Shown here piece after piece: positions 1 to 8,588 of a DNA stretch of 34,702 nucleotides. This DNA is from Oscillospiraceae bacterium. GTDB lineage: Bacteria; Bacillota; Clostridia; Oscillospirales; Ruminococcaceae. The first letter of the stretch is position 1. Each line of letters begins with the position of its first letter. The stretch covers positions 1 to 34,702 of the forward strand of contig JAAWRH010000037.1 in assembly GCA_022800935.1 (NCBI GenBank), given 5' to 3'. The notes under the pieces were generated by a model, which had not been told where the DNA came from, did no database searches, and was given only the letters and a program-made list of their open reading frames with translations. The translations under genes were made by a program, and so were the position numbers.

Positions 1-1
1 G

Positions 2-106
2 ATAGTGGTGTTGGGTGCTATTACGCTTTTGGTTAGTTGTGTTTTTTTTGCTTGGAAGAAAAAGATTGTGCAAAACTATTGGAGTGCAGTTACACTTGAA
101 GTATAA
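2..106 (+). CDS. C-terminal end of an unknown membrane protein (partial)
   Basis: The second reading frame is open from the window edge to a TAA at 104-106. It encodes about 34 residues: a hydrophobic stretch (IVVLGAITLLVSCVFFAW) and then a basic KKK cluster, which looks like a last transmembrane helix with a cytoplasmic tail. The family cannot be identified. Base composition is more AT-rich than the ABC transporter genes that follow, and a hairpin at 151-181 separates it from them, so it is probably a separate transcription unit. Confidence 0.45.
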   Translation: MVVLGAITLLVSCVFFAWKKKIVQNYWSAVTLEV

Positions 107-150
107 AATAGATAACCAATAGAAAGTTAATCTATAAATTCCGGTTTATC

Positions 151-181
151 GGGGGATTTCATCTTTTGGGTGAAATCCCCC
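151..181 (+). terminator. Hairpin between the partial membrane gene and the ABC operon
   Basis: An 11-bp perfect stem, GGGGGATTTCA with TGAAATCCCCC, closes a 9-base loop. No U-run follows, because the next bases are TTGACAAATG. It may be a weak terminator or a leader hairpin. The TTGACA at 182-187 has no good -10 box at the usual distance. Confidence 0.5.
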
Positions 182-241
182 TTGACAAATGTTCTCTTGA
201 TAGAAGCCTCCAAAAAGTTTGTCAAAAATCTCCAGTGAAGG

Positions 242-2071
242 ATGTGCTTTGCCATAAAAAAAGAAAGATTTGTTGTTATGCGCCGGGGACTCCAGTCCGT
301 CGCTCTCCTGTTCCGGTGTGCCGGGGGCCCGGCGGCGCTGTACACCGGGTCTTTTATTCTCTCCGCGGTCTGTACTCCCCTCTCCCTGGTGTGTACCCAG
401 CAGATTATCGACCGGGCTGGGGCGTCCCTGTCCGCAGGCTTTTCCGGATGGGCTTTGTTTTCCGCCTCCCTGCCGTGGATACTCCTCCTGCTCTTCACCA
501 TTGTCTTTACCTCCTGCCTGACCGCTGTAATGAATTTCCTGGAAATCTCCCTGCGGCGGGCGCTCAACAGCGGCCTGACCGAGGATATCCTGGGAAAATT
601 CCGCCGGATAGAGTATTCCTGCTTTGAGGACCCTTCTGTCCAGGATACCCTCAAACGCATGGGCAATGGTCCTCAGGAACAGATATTAAATGTTTTTATC
701 CAGACAATCCGAATCGCCTCCTGTGTTGTTTCCGTCTCAGGAGCGGCATTGGTGTTTATGCAGGCTTCCCCATGGCTTTTCCTGGTGTACCTTGCTGCAG
801 TTGTGATTGTCGCCGCCGGGGATATTAAGGTTATCACCCAGATGAACGACATGATGAATGATCAAACCAGGGACGAACGGGAAATGGCATACCTCCATGA
901 GCTGCTGAGCGAAAAGCGATCCCTGCTGGAGCTGCGGGTATTCGGCGCGGTATCCTATATCCTCAATAAATGGCGCAAAACCGCGAAAACTGTCTTAAAG
1001 GAACACCTCCATGTTACCATTGACGCCCAAAAATATTTTGCCCTCAACTGCCTGACTCTTGCAGGGTGGATGGCCCTCTCCATCTTCATCCTGCTGGAAC
1101 GGATCAAGGCCGGGCAGATTTCCCTGGGCCTGTTTACCGCCCTCATCGGGGCGGTTGACCTGATGTGGAGCATGGACGACCAGTTCTGCAACGCCCTCTC
1201 CAACCTGGCGCGGCCCAGCCTCCAGATGGAGCATTACCATACCTTTATGAACCTGCCGGAGGTTTCCCCGGCCCAAAGGGCTGACATTGATCTGTCCAAC
1301 CCGGTCATCCGTTTTGAGGATGTTTCTTTTACATATCCCAAAACAGACAAAAAAATCCTGGACGGCGTTTCCTTTTCCGTCCAGCCGGGGGAACATGCCG
1401 CCCTTGTGGGGGAAAACGGTTCAGGGAAATCCACCATTGTCAAGCTGCTCTTCGGGCTGTACCGGCCTGACCAAGGGAAGATCACCTTTAACGGTACGGA
1501 TATCCGCAGCCTGTCCCCGGAACAGCGGCACAGGGTCCTGTCGGCGGTTTTCCAGGATTACGCAAGGTATACCCTGACTCTGCGGGAAAATGTGGCTTTT
1601 GGGGACATCCAAAAGCTCCACGACGACAACGCCCTGAAGGAGGCCCTCCGCGCCGGTATGGCGGAGGATTCCGTCTTTGAAAGCCTTGACCAAAACCTGG
1701 GCAAGCTGGAAGAGGACGGCGTTGACCTCTCTGGCGGCCAGTGGCAGCGGGTGGCCATGGCAAGGGCCATGGCGTCGGGGAGCGCCTGCCTGGTGCTGGA
1801 CGAGCCCACCGCTGCTCTGGACCCCATGGCGGAAAGCCGGATGTATCAAAACTTTGCCTCCGCCATGAAGGGCCGGGGCTGTGTGATGATCTCCCACCGC
1901 CTTGCCAGCGCCAAGATGTGTGATAAAATATTGGTGCTGGACAAGGGGAAGATTGCCGAAGAGGGCTCTCACCATCAGCTAATGGAACGGGGTGGGCTGT
2001 ATGCCCAGATGTTCCAGGCCCAGAGCGCATGGTACCAAAATACGGAGGAAGGGGGAAGGGTCAATGGCTGA
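242..2071 (+). CDS. ABC transporter, fused membrane and ATPase domains (first of pair)
   Basis: A half-size exporter of about 609 residues. The N-terminal half carries the membrane helices (roughly residues 15-330) and the C-terminal half is an ABC ATPase. The Walker A motif ALVGENGSGKST lies near residue 387, the signature LSGGQWQ near 496, Walker B with LDEPTAALD near 515, and the switch histidine in ISHR near 550, so the ATPase should be active. The substrate is unknown; such tandem half-transporters often export peptides or lipophilic compounds as heterodimers, which is inference here. The start is uncertain: the ATG at 242 has GAAGG directly against it with no spacing, while the ATG at 278 has a weak purine stretch at better distance. 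The stop overlaps the start of the next gene by 8 bases, which indicates translational coupling. Confidence 0.9.
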   Translation: MCFAIKKERFVVMRRGLQSVALLFRCAGGPAALYTGSFILSAVCTPLSLVCTQQIIDRAGASLSAGFSGWALFSASLPWILLLLFTIVFTSCLTAVMNFLEISLRRALNSGLTEDILGKFRRIEYSCFEDPSVQDTLKRMGNGPQEQILNVFIQTIRIASCVVSVSGAALVFMQASPWLFLVYLAAVVIVAAGDIKVITQMNDMMNDQTRDEREMAYLHELLSEKRSLLELRVFGAVSYILNKWRKTAKTVLKEHLHVTIDAQKYFALNCLTLAGWMALSIFILLERIKAGQISLGLFTALIGAVDLMWSMDDQFCNALSNLARPSLQMEHYHTFMNLPEVSPAQRADIDLSNPVIRFEDVSFTYPKTDKKILDGVSFSVQPGEHAALVGENGSGKSTIVKLLFGLYRPDQGKITFNGTDIRSLSPEQRHRVLSAVFQDYARYTLTLRENVAFGDIQKLHDDNALKEALRAGMAEDSVFESLDQNLGKLEEDGVDLSGGQWQRVAMARAMASGSACLVLDEPTAALDPMAESRMYQNFASAMKGRGCVMISHRLASAKMCDKILVLDKGKIAEEGSHHQLMERGGLYAQMFQAQSAWYQNTEEGGRVNG

Positions 2072-3887
2072 ACAAGCTTCTTCCGCAAAGATGAAGGGGG
2101 TACAGTCCTATTTCCGCGCCGCCCGGCAGGTACAGACCGCCGCCCCGGTTTTCGGGCTTTTCGCCCAATTTTATTATCTGTTGGAAAGCGTATATCCGGC
2201 AATCGCCATGGTTTTGACCGTCGGGCTCTTTGATTCCGTGGGGAATTTCCTCCAGGGAACAGCGAATTTTTCCCAGGCGGTCCGGTACGGCTGGTTGCTG
2301 GCGGCGGCATACGCCGTCTACCGGCTGCTTGAGCCTGTTTCCAGTGCGGCGATCAACGCGGGGGTATATGAAAAGGGCGTTATGGACGCCCGCATCCGGC
2401 TGGCGGAAAAATCCGCCAGGCTGTCCCTGACGTGTTACGAGGACGCGAATCTCATCAATCTCCGCCAACGGGCCATGCAGTGCGTCGACCGGGAAATCCA
2501 CGGGCAGCTGTACATGAACCTGAACATGCTGTTTACCAGCACCATCGGCGTCATCAGCGTTTCCCTGGCTCTGGCAAAGTACAGCCCGCTGTTTCTTCCC
2601 ATCAGCATATGCAGCGTGATTCCCTATCTGGTTTCCTATCTCATTCGGGGAAAGGAATTCACCAGGGCAAGGCGGCAGCAGGCCAAAAAGGAGCGCCGCC
2701 TCCAATACCTTTGGAGCCTATTCACCGGCAAGGAAACCGCCAGGGAAATCCGTGCCATGAACTTTGGGGAATACGTCGCGGAACAGTGGACCGCCTGCCG
2801 GGACGAGGTCAGCGAGGAGCTTTGGGCACTGGGGAAGAAGGACTCCCTTTCCCTGCTGCTCTGCGATTTCCTCCAGGCTGTGGGCTACGGGGCAAGCATC
2901 TGCCTGGCCCTGTTCCTGGCGGCAAGGGGGACAGTTTCCATCGGGGTCTTCGGGGCGTGCCTGGCGGCAATCCGCTCGGTGCAGACACAAATGAGATATT
3001 TTCTGAGCGAAATCGGAGCCCTGCCCCGTCTGGTTTCCTTCGCCAAGGATTACTATGCCTTTCTGGACCTGCCGGAGGACAGCTCCGGTGAGCTTCCCTT
3101 TCCAGGGATGAAGAATGAAATCAAGCTGGAAAACATATATTCCAGCTACCCCAACGCCAAGGAGCCCGCTTTAAAGGGTGTAAACCTGACCATCCGCAAG
3201 GGAGAAAAGCTGGCCCTGATCGGGGAAAACGGCTGTGGGAAAACCACCTTGACCAAGCTGCTGTTGGGGGTTTATCCGGCCTCCGGCGGGAGCGTTACCA
3301 TAGACGGTGTGCCGCTGGCTTCTATTCATAAGGATGAATTTTGGAAAAAGGTCTCCATTGTGTCTCAGGATTTTGTCACCTATAAGCTGACCCTGCGGGA
3401 AAATGTGGGGATATCCGACCCGGAAAGGATGGGGGACGACGGAGAAATCCGCCGCGCCCTGGAGCAGGCCGCCCTGCCCCAGCTGGCGGAGCTGTCCCCG
3501 GACACCCAGATGGGCCGGGACTTTGACGGCCTGGAGCTTTCCGGCGGCCAGTGGCAGAAGCTGGCCATTGCCAGGGGCCTGTTCCGGGACAGCGAAATCA
3601 TTGTGCTGGACGAACCTACCAGCGCCCTGGACCCCAAAATCGAAAGCGAGATTCTCACCGAATTCATGGAGCTGGCCAAGGACCGGACGGCGGTGATCAT
3701 CTCCCACCGGGTGGGGCTGTGCAGGGCGGCCAGCCGGGTGGCGGTGATGAAGGACGGAAGGATAGCGGAAACGGGAAGCCACGAGGAGCTTTTGAAGTCC
3801 CGTTCCCTGTACAGGCAGATGTGGGAGGCCCAAGCCTCCTGGTATGTGGACAGCGATGAGGGGGAAGAGGATGCTGGAGCGGATTGA
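2064..3887 (+). CDS. ABC transporter, fused membrane and ATPase domains (second of pair)
   Basis: A 607-residue half-transporter with the same design as its upstream partner. Helices fill roughly residues 20-320 and the ATPase follows, with Walker A ALIGENGCGKTT near residue 383, signature LSGGQWQ near 491, LDEPTSALD near 514 and ISHR near 545. The ATG at 2064 is chosen over an in-frame start at 1992 because a very strong GGAGGAAGGGGGAAGGG stretch lies just before it and because it gives the usual short overlap with the preceding gene. Both ATPases keep all motifs, so a heterodimer with two working sites is expected. No dedicated substrate, peptide or regulator gene is visible beside the pair. 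Confidence 0.92.
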   Translation: MAEQASSAKMKGVQSYFRAARQVQTAAPVFGLFAQFYYLLESVYPAIAMVLTVGLFDSVGNFLQGTANFSQAVRYGWLLAAAYAVYRLLEPVSSAAINAGVYEKGVMDARIRLAEKSARLSLTCYEDANLINLRQRAMQCVDREIHGQLYMNLNMLFTSTIGVISVSLALAKYSPLFLPISICSVIPYLVSYLIRGKEFTRARRQQAKKERRLQYLWSLFTGKETAREIRAMNFGEYVAEQWTACRDEVSEELWALGKKDSLSLLLCDFLQAVGYGASICLALFLAARGTVSIGVFGACLAAIRSVQTQMRYFLSEIGALPRLVSFAKDYYAFLDLPEDSSGELPFPGMKNEIKLENIYSSYPNAKEPALKGVNLTIRKGEKLALIGENGCGKTTLTKLLLGVYPASGGSVTIDGVPLASIHKDEFWKKVSIVSQDFVTYKLTLRENVGISDPERMGDDGEIRRALEQAALPQLAELSPDTQMGRDFDGLELSGGQWQKLAIARGLFRDSEIIVLDEPTSALDPKIESEILTEFMELAKDRTAVIISHRVGLCRAASRVAVMKDGRIAETGSHEELLKSRSLYRQMWEAQASWYVDSDEGEEDAGAD

Positions 3888-4389
3888 AACCTCCCGGCTG
3901 CTGCTGATGCGGCTGGACCGGGGATGGATGGAACGCTTTTCCCAAAATCCCAGGGAGGCGGCCCAGGCGCTGGAGACGGCGTTCTTCCTTTCCCCCTCCG
4001 ATAGAACGGAGCATCCCCCTTCGGCTTATCTTTACGCCTGTTCGGAGATAAGGCGTTTCCCCGGCGGGGAAAAATGGCTGTGCTTTTGGGAAATCATTGA
4101 GAAGGGGACAAAGACACGGATCGGCGGGCTGCTGTTCAAGGGCCCGCCGGATGAAAGCGGCGCGGTTGAGATAGGTTATGGGATAGACGAATCCTTCCGC
4201 CGCAGGGGATACGGCTTGGAGGCGGTAAAGGCGGGAATTGAATGGGCCTTTGCCCAGGGGGCCGGGGCCGTCACCGCCAAGGTAAACCCCGGCAACCTGG
4301 CCTCCCGGCGGCTGCTGGAAAGGGCCGGGATGACCCAATACCGAATGATTGGAAAGATGCCCTGCTATAAAAGACAGAGTATTCACTAG
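3871..4389 (+). CDS. GNAT-family N-acetyltransferase
   Basis: About 172 residues. The C-terminal half has the acetyl-CoA-binding motif A as RRRGYGLEA, preceded by the beta-strand segment AVEIGYGIDESF and followed by VNPGNLASRRLLERAGM, typical of RimJ/RimL-like N-acetyltransferases. The acceptor is unknown: protein N-termini, amino sugars and small toxic molecules are all possible. The ATG at 3871 is preferred because AGGGGG lies six bases upstream; in-frame ATGs at 3844 and 3856 are alternatives. The gene overlaps the end of the second ABC transporter by 17 bases, so the three genes are one operon. A role in modifying or detoxifying the transported compound is an inference from position only. 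Confidence 0.85.
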   Translation: MLERIETSRLLLMRLDRGWMERFSQNPREAAQALETAFFLSPSDRTEHPPSAYLYACSEIRRFPGGEKWLCFWEIIEKGTKTRIGGLLFKGPPDESGAVEIGYGIDESFRRRGYGLEAVKAGIEWAFAQGAGAVTAKVNPGNLASRRLLERAGMTQYRMIGKMPCYKRQSIH

Positions 4390-4435
4390 GGGACGGTTTA
4401 CCGTCTTTTATCTGCAGTTTGGATTGTCCGCCGTT

Positions 4436-4487
4436 AAAAAAGCTCTATGGAATACCGTTTTTGCACGGCATCCACAGAGCTTTTTTA
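4436..4487. terminator. Bidirectional Rho-independent terminator
   Basis: AAAAAAGCTCT...AGAGCTTTTTT arms extend inward as ATGGA/TCCAC with one mismatch. An A-run on one side and a T-run on the other allow it to stop the acetyltransferase transcript on the plus strand and the amidase transcript on the minus strand, which converge here. Confidence 0.85.
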
Positions 4488-4534
4488 TTCATTGAATACA
4501 AATATTTTAAGAGCCCATTGGAGATTCTAAAAAA

Positions 4535-7500
4535 TCACTCCGGCGCCATTACTGTCACGTCGCAGGATGCCACCTGCCGCATCGACCCTTTGATCCGCAC
4601 CGTGATGGTCGCCTCCCCTTCCTTCAGCGCCACCACATGGCCGTCCTCCACCGTGGCCACCTCTCTGTCGCTGGAGCTCCAGCTCAGCTCCGCCTGATGG
4701 GTGCTGGGGGTGATTTCGGCCTCCAGGTCAAATTCCTCCCCCGGTTCCAGCTGAATCCACTCCGTGTCCAGGGTGATCTGCACCTCTTCGTTGGAGCGCA
4801 CCCTTACAATACATTCCGCCGTCACCTCTCCGCCGTTTACCGAGGCGGTGACAATGGCCGTGCCCGCGCCCTTGGCCGTCACCTTGCCATTGCGCACCAC
4901 CGCCACTGCAGGGTCGCTGCTCTCCCATTCCACCGGGGCGTCCTCCTCCGGGTAGGTCTCCGCAGACAGGGTGAACAGCTCTCCCACCTGGAGGGTCACA
5001 TCCTCCTTATCCAGGGTGATCTGGTCCACCTCCCGGCTGGTGGCCTTGACCACCGTCACCACACAGTTGTCCCCGTACTTGCCGTCGGTGGTGATAACCC
5101 GCACACGGGCGGTCCCCGGCGCGACGGCGGTGATAACGCCGCTTTGGTTGACCGTGACTACCGAGGTGTCAAAGCTCTCCCACTTCACCTTCTCGTTGCC
5201 TGTCGCCTCCTCCGGGGTCACCAGCATGGTCAGCCGCTCGCTCTGGCCCACCTCCAGCGTCAGCTTATCCTCCTCCAGGTTCACATCCTCCACAATGATG
5301 CTGGGGTCCGCCGCGGATACCGGCGGGTCGTTCTCCTCTGCAGCATCCATGGAGCCGGTCTTCAGGGTGAAGTCGTTGCCCCAGTTCAATGCGCCGGTGG
5401 TTTTCATGTAGCTCTGTATTCCCACAGCCACCCCCATGGCCACCGAATACTGTACGCTCTTCTGTATCAGCTTTTCATACTCCGCCTGATTGGTCACAAA
5501 TCCGCACTCCACCAGGACAGCGGGGAACTGGTTGACCCTGGTGACATAGTACCGGCCGAACTTTCCGCCCCGGTTGACAGTGTCCAGGTAGGAGGCCGCG
5601 TTGGCGGAGATGCGGGAGGCCAGCAGGTTGGAAAAATCATTGAAATAGTATACCTCTGTCCCCTTGCCCGCCGGGTTGGGGGAGGAGTTGTTGTGGATAC
5701 TGACAAACAGATGGGGCTCGTAGCTGATTGACTGGGCCACCCGGCTCTCCAGGGATATGGCGGAGGATTGGGTGTCAATCATCATCACCGTGGCCCCCCA
5801 GTCCTGCAAGATGGCCTTGAGCTGCCGGGCAATGCCGTAGTTGATCACCTGCTCCGGGTACTTGGCCAGGAAGCCGCTTGCTCCGGGGTCGGCGACAGAG
5901 TGCCCCGGATCGATGACAATTTTAGTCCCGCTGAGGGTCCCGGAGGACTGCATCATACCGGGGTTGTTGAAGCGCAGCACCAGGACGTCCCCCTCATACC
6001 AGCTGGTAAAGCCCATAAAGCCCCCGGCGGTGTTCAGCGTCAGGTTCAGGACGTTCCCGCTCCAGGCGGCGGCGGAAAACAGCCTGCTGTCCGGCAGCTC
6101 CAGGCCCCCCGGCGTGGAATCGGTGTAATGGAAGGTCATTTTGACGGTGTTCTGGTCGTATTTCACCGAGAAGGGCACCTTATATTGGGTGGAAAGGCGG
6201 ATGGTGGTATACCGGTCGTCGCCGGAAACGGTCATGCCGCTGATGACGTTGCCCTCAATGGAATCAATGGTGCTGACTGTGGACAAATCCTCCTTGGCGA
6301 TGCGCAGGCCGGAGGCCATATTGAAGAAGCTGTAGGTTTTGCCATCGGATTTATACACCACCTCGTCGCCGACGATGTAGTCCATGGTCCCCTTGGGCAG
6401 CTCGTAGTATCCCGGCTGGGAGAGAATGTTGAGTACCGAGTCGGGATAGGTTTCCGCATGGTCGGTAATCACCTGGGCCAGTACGCCGGACTGTAACGTC
6501 TTCTTTTTGTTCACCGTGATGGACGCGCCGGTCAGGTTCTCCTGCATCCCCTCCCAGGAGGCGTAAACGGTAATCGCCCCCAGGCTCTGGGCAGAGGAGG
6601 TGGCGGCCGGGACATTGAATATCCCGGAGAACAGGGCATAGCTGGAGTCCCTATCGGTGGCGTCGTCGTCCGACTGCTGGATGGACATGGGCACTGTCTG
6701 GCCCCCTATGACGGCGTAGACCTGGGCCTCCTCATAGGCGCTGACCGAGATGGTCACCTGCATACTGCCGTCCACGGTGATGGAACCGGAGGGCGAGACA
6801 TTCCCCTCCAGTATGCGTATCTGCCGGGTGATGGTAAAGGGGAAGCTCTGGTCCCCCTGAGAAATTTCAAAGGCGTTTACCCCGATATTCAAATTCAGCG
6901 TCACCGAAAAATAGCCGTTCTGGTCCGTTTCCACTGTCTGGTCGTTGATATACACTGGCTCGCTGGGAGAGGCCGCCCCCGCGAACACCACCGACGGTTC
7001 ATAGGTGGAGAAGGTGGATTCAGCGGGCTTGGTGACCACCAGCTTCTGGGAGATGTGCTCGTTCTGGGTGCTTCCGGCGATATAGTCGGTCAGAGTGGAA
7101 TTTCCCGGCTGCTGGGCAGAGCCGGGGGTTTCTCCCGGTTCTCCCGGTTCTCCCTGTCCCCCCTGTGCCTCCTGGGAGAGGGCGGAAAGGGAATTGTAAA
7201 TGCTTCCCCCATAGCCGGGGAACTCCGCGGCCTCCATGGCCTCCTGGGCCAGCTTCTGGGAATCGCTGCCGGCGTTGTCGTGGAGGATGTAGCAGGGGAT
7301 ACCCGCACTTTCCGCCACAGAGGACCACCAGTGGGAGACCGAAGCAAGGTCCCCTTCCCCTCTATCCTCCTGGGGAGTATCCACGGCATCTGTACCTTCC
7401 TGGGAGGCAGGGGCGGAGCGGTAATTCTGCACCGCGATAAAGTCAAATAACCCTTCTTCAATCATCGGCTGAAGGTCAGCATAGCAGTCCTGGAGCAGCC

Positions 7501-8500
7501 AGAGGTCGCCTTCCTCCGGGTCGGGGGAGAAGGGCTCCACCCAAAGGCCCACCTGGGTCTGGGGGGCTTCCCGGCGGAGGGTTCTCACCGCCATGTTCAA
7601 AAACTGGGCGCTGCTCTCGTAGAGATACCGTTCAAATCCCATGCCGCCGCCCTCCCGCAGATAGGCCTCGTAGGTGGCGGGGGATTTTTCGGTGGTATAG
7701 CCTTGGAGGATAGCGCCGTCCAGGTCGTACTGGGAGACAAAGCCGGACAGGGCGTTGGAGAGCAGGCCAACCCTGTCACTGTCCAGCACCGGGGGAGTTC
7801 CGTCCTCCGCCAGCCCCGCCGCAACCCGAAGGTCGTAAACGCCGTAGACATACAGTCCGGCGGCCCTGGCGGAGGAAATCAGCACCGAAAACGGGTCAAA
7901 GGCCCTCTCCCCCTCCTGGGCAGATTCCTGGGAAAAGACAAATTCCGTCCCCCCCTCGGCCACTGGGTCGATGATCAGGGAGTTCATATTCAGTTCCGCC
8001 GCCCGCTGGACCAACTGGCTGATTTGGGCCCGGACCTCCTCCTCGGAAAGGGCTTTGTCCTCGTCCCTTAAAAAGTCCGCCCCCGCCGTCACCATCGCCC
8101 CCTGCATGGTGTCCGGGCCGTTGTACCGGACGGGGGTGGAGAGATTGATCACCGGAATTCGGGAGGGCTCATCGTCCTCCCCGCCAGGGAGAGGGAGCTG
8201 GGACGGGCTGTCATCGGAGGAGAGGGGGACAGAAGAGGAATCCGGCTGCGCCGAGCTGTCCGGCCCCGAAACCTGGGAAGGCCCCTCCGACGGCACGGAG
8301 GAGCCTGAAGGGCGGGAAAAGGGGAGAATGCCGGAGGAGGGGATATACTCATCCAGTATCCCGGTTGAGGCAAGAACTCCCGCTCCCACTGTGACAAATA
8401 CGAACATAACACCCAGGAGGATCCATACCCAGGCATTTTTGCGGGAACGGGCGGATTTTCGGCTCTGTCTTTTTGTATGCTTCACGTTAGAGGTCTCCAT
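4535..8500 (-). CDS. Multidomain cell-wall N-acetylmuramoyl-L-alanine amidase with GHL10-like and Big2 domains
   Basis: A 1321-residue exported protein. A basic N-terminus and one hydrophobic segment (residues 24-45) act as signal or membrane anchor, followed by a Ser/Pro linker to about 110. Residues about 115-440 resemble the GHL10 (DUF187-like) glycosyl-hydrolase-like barrel, also seen in the neighbouring lipoprotein. Residues about 485-850 hold beta-rich Ig-like or AMIN-like material. Residues 858-1032 are Amidase_3: zinc ligands H867 in DPGH, E883 and H936 in SIHNNSS, and catalytic E998 in VLVECGF, all present. Three Ig-like group 2 domains follow at about 1078-1150, 1157-1234 and 1239-1318. 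The family cleaves the bond between MurNAc and the stem peptide. The ribosome binding site at the ATG is weak. The gene lies 88 bases downstream of the lipoprotein, with a hairpin between them. Confidence 0.9.
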   Translation of the reverse strand: METSNVKHTKRQSRKSARSRKNAWVWILLGVMFVFVTVGAGVLASTGILDEYIPSSGILPFSRPSGSSVPSEGPSQVSGPDSSAQPDSSSVPLSSDDSPSQLPLPGGEDDEPSRIPVINLSTPVRYNGPDTMQGAMVTAGADFLRDEDKALSEEEVRAQISQLVQRAAELNMNSLIIDPVAEGGTEFVFSQESAQEGERAFDPFSVLISSARAAGLYVYGVYDLRVAAGLAEDGTPPVLDSDRVGLLSNALSGFVSQYDLDGAILQGYTTEKSPATYEAYLREGGGMGFERYLYESSAQFLNMAVRTLRREAPQTQVGLWVEPFSPDPEEGDLWLLQDCYADLQPMIEEGLFDFIAVQNYRSAPASQEGTDAVDTPQEDRGEGDLASVSHWWSSVAESAGIPCYILHDNAGSDSQKLAQEAMEAAEFPGYGGSIYNSLSALSQEAQGGQGEPGEPGETPGSAQQPGNSTLTDYIAGSTQNEHISQKLVVTKPAESTFSTYEPSVVFAGAASPSEPVYINDQTVETDQNGYFSVTLNLNIGVNAFEISQGDQSFPFTITRQIRILEGNVSPSGSITVDGSMQVTISVSAYEEAQVYAVIGGQTVPMSIQQSDDDATDRDSSYALFSGIFNVPAATSSAQSLGAITVYASWEGMQENLTGASITVNKKKTLQSGVLAQVITDHAETYPDSVLNILSQPGYYELPKGTMDYIVGDEVVYKSDGKTYSFFNMASGLRIAKEDLSTVSTIDSIEGNVISGMTVSGDDRYTTIRLSTQYKVPFSVKYDQNTVKMTFHYTDSTPGGLELPDSRLFSAAAWSGNVLNLTLNTAGGFMGFTSWYEGDVLVLRFNNPGMMQSSGTLSGTKIVIDPGHSVADPGASGFLAKYPEQVINYGIARQLKAILQDWGATVMMIDTQSSAISLESRVAQSISYEPHLFVSIHNNSSPNPAGKGTEVYYFNDFSNLLASRISANAASYLDTVNRGGKFGRYYVTRVNQFPAVLVECGFVTNQAEYEKLIQKSVQYSVAMGVAVGIQSYMKTTGALNWGNDFTLKTGSMDAAEENDPPVSAADPSIIVEDVNLEEDKLTLEVGQSERLTMLVTPEEATGNEKVKWESFDTSVVTVNQSGVITAVAPGTARVRVITTDGKYGDNCVVTVVKATSREVDQITLDKEDVTLQVGELFTLSAETYPEEDAPVEWESSDPAVAVVRNGKVTAKGAGTAIVTASVNGGEVTAECIVRVRSNEEVQITLDTEWIQLEPGEEFDLEAEITPSTHQAELSWSSSDREVATVEDGHVVALKEGEATITVRIKGSMRQVASCDVTVMAPE

Positions 8501-8533
8501 CTGTCAGGATTTGCCCGCACCTATGAACGGGCC

Positions 8534-8570
8534 AAAAGCCAGCCCATGGGTTTTCCCACAGGCGGGCTTT
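8534..8570 (-). terminator. Hairpin between GHL10 lipoprotein and amidase genes
   Basis: AAAGCCAGCC pairs with GGCGGGCTTT with one mismatch. Read on the minus strand it ends in a short TTTT. Since the amidase gene starts only about 34 bases further on in the same direction, it may be a partial terminator that sets the ratio of the two products. Confidence 0.55.
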
Positions 8571-8588
8571 CTCTTGTGCTATGTGCTT

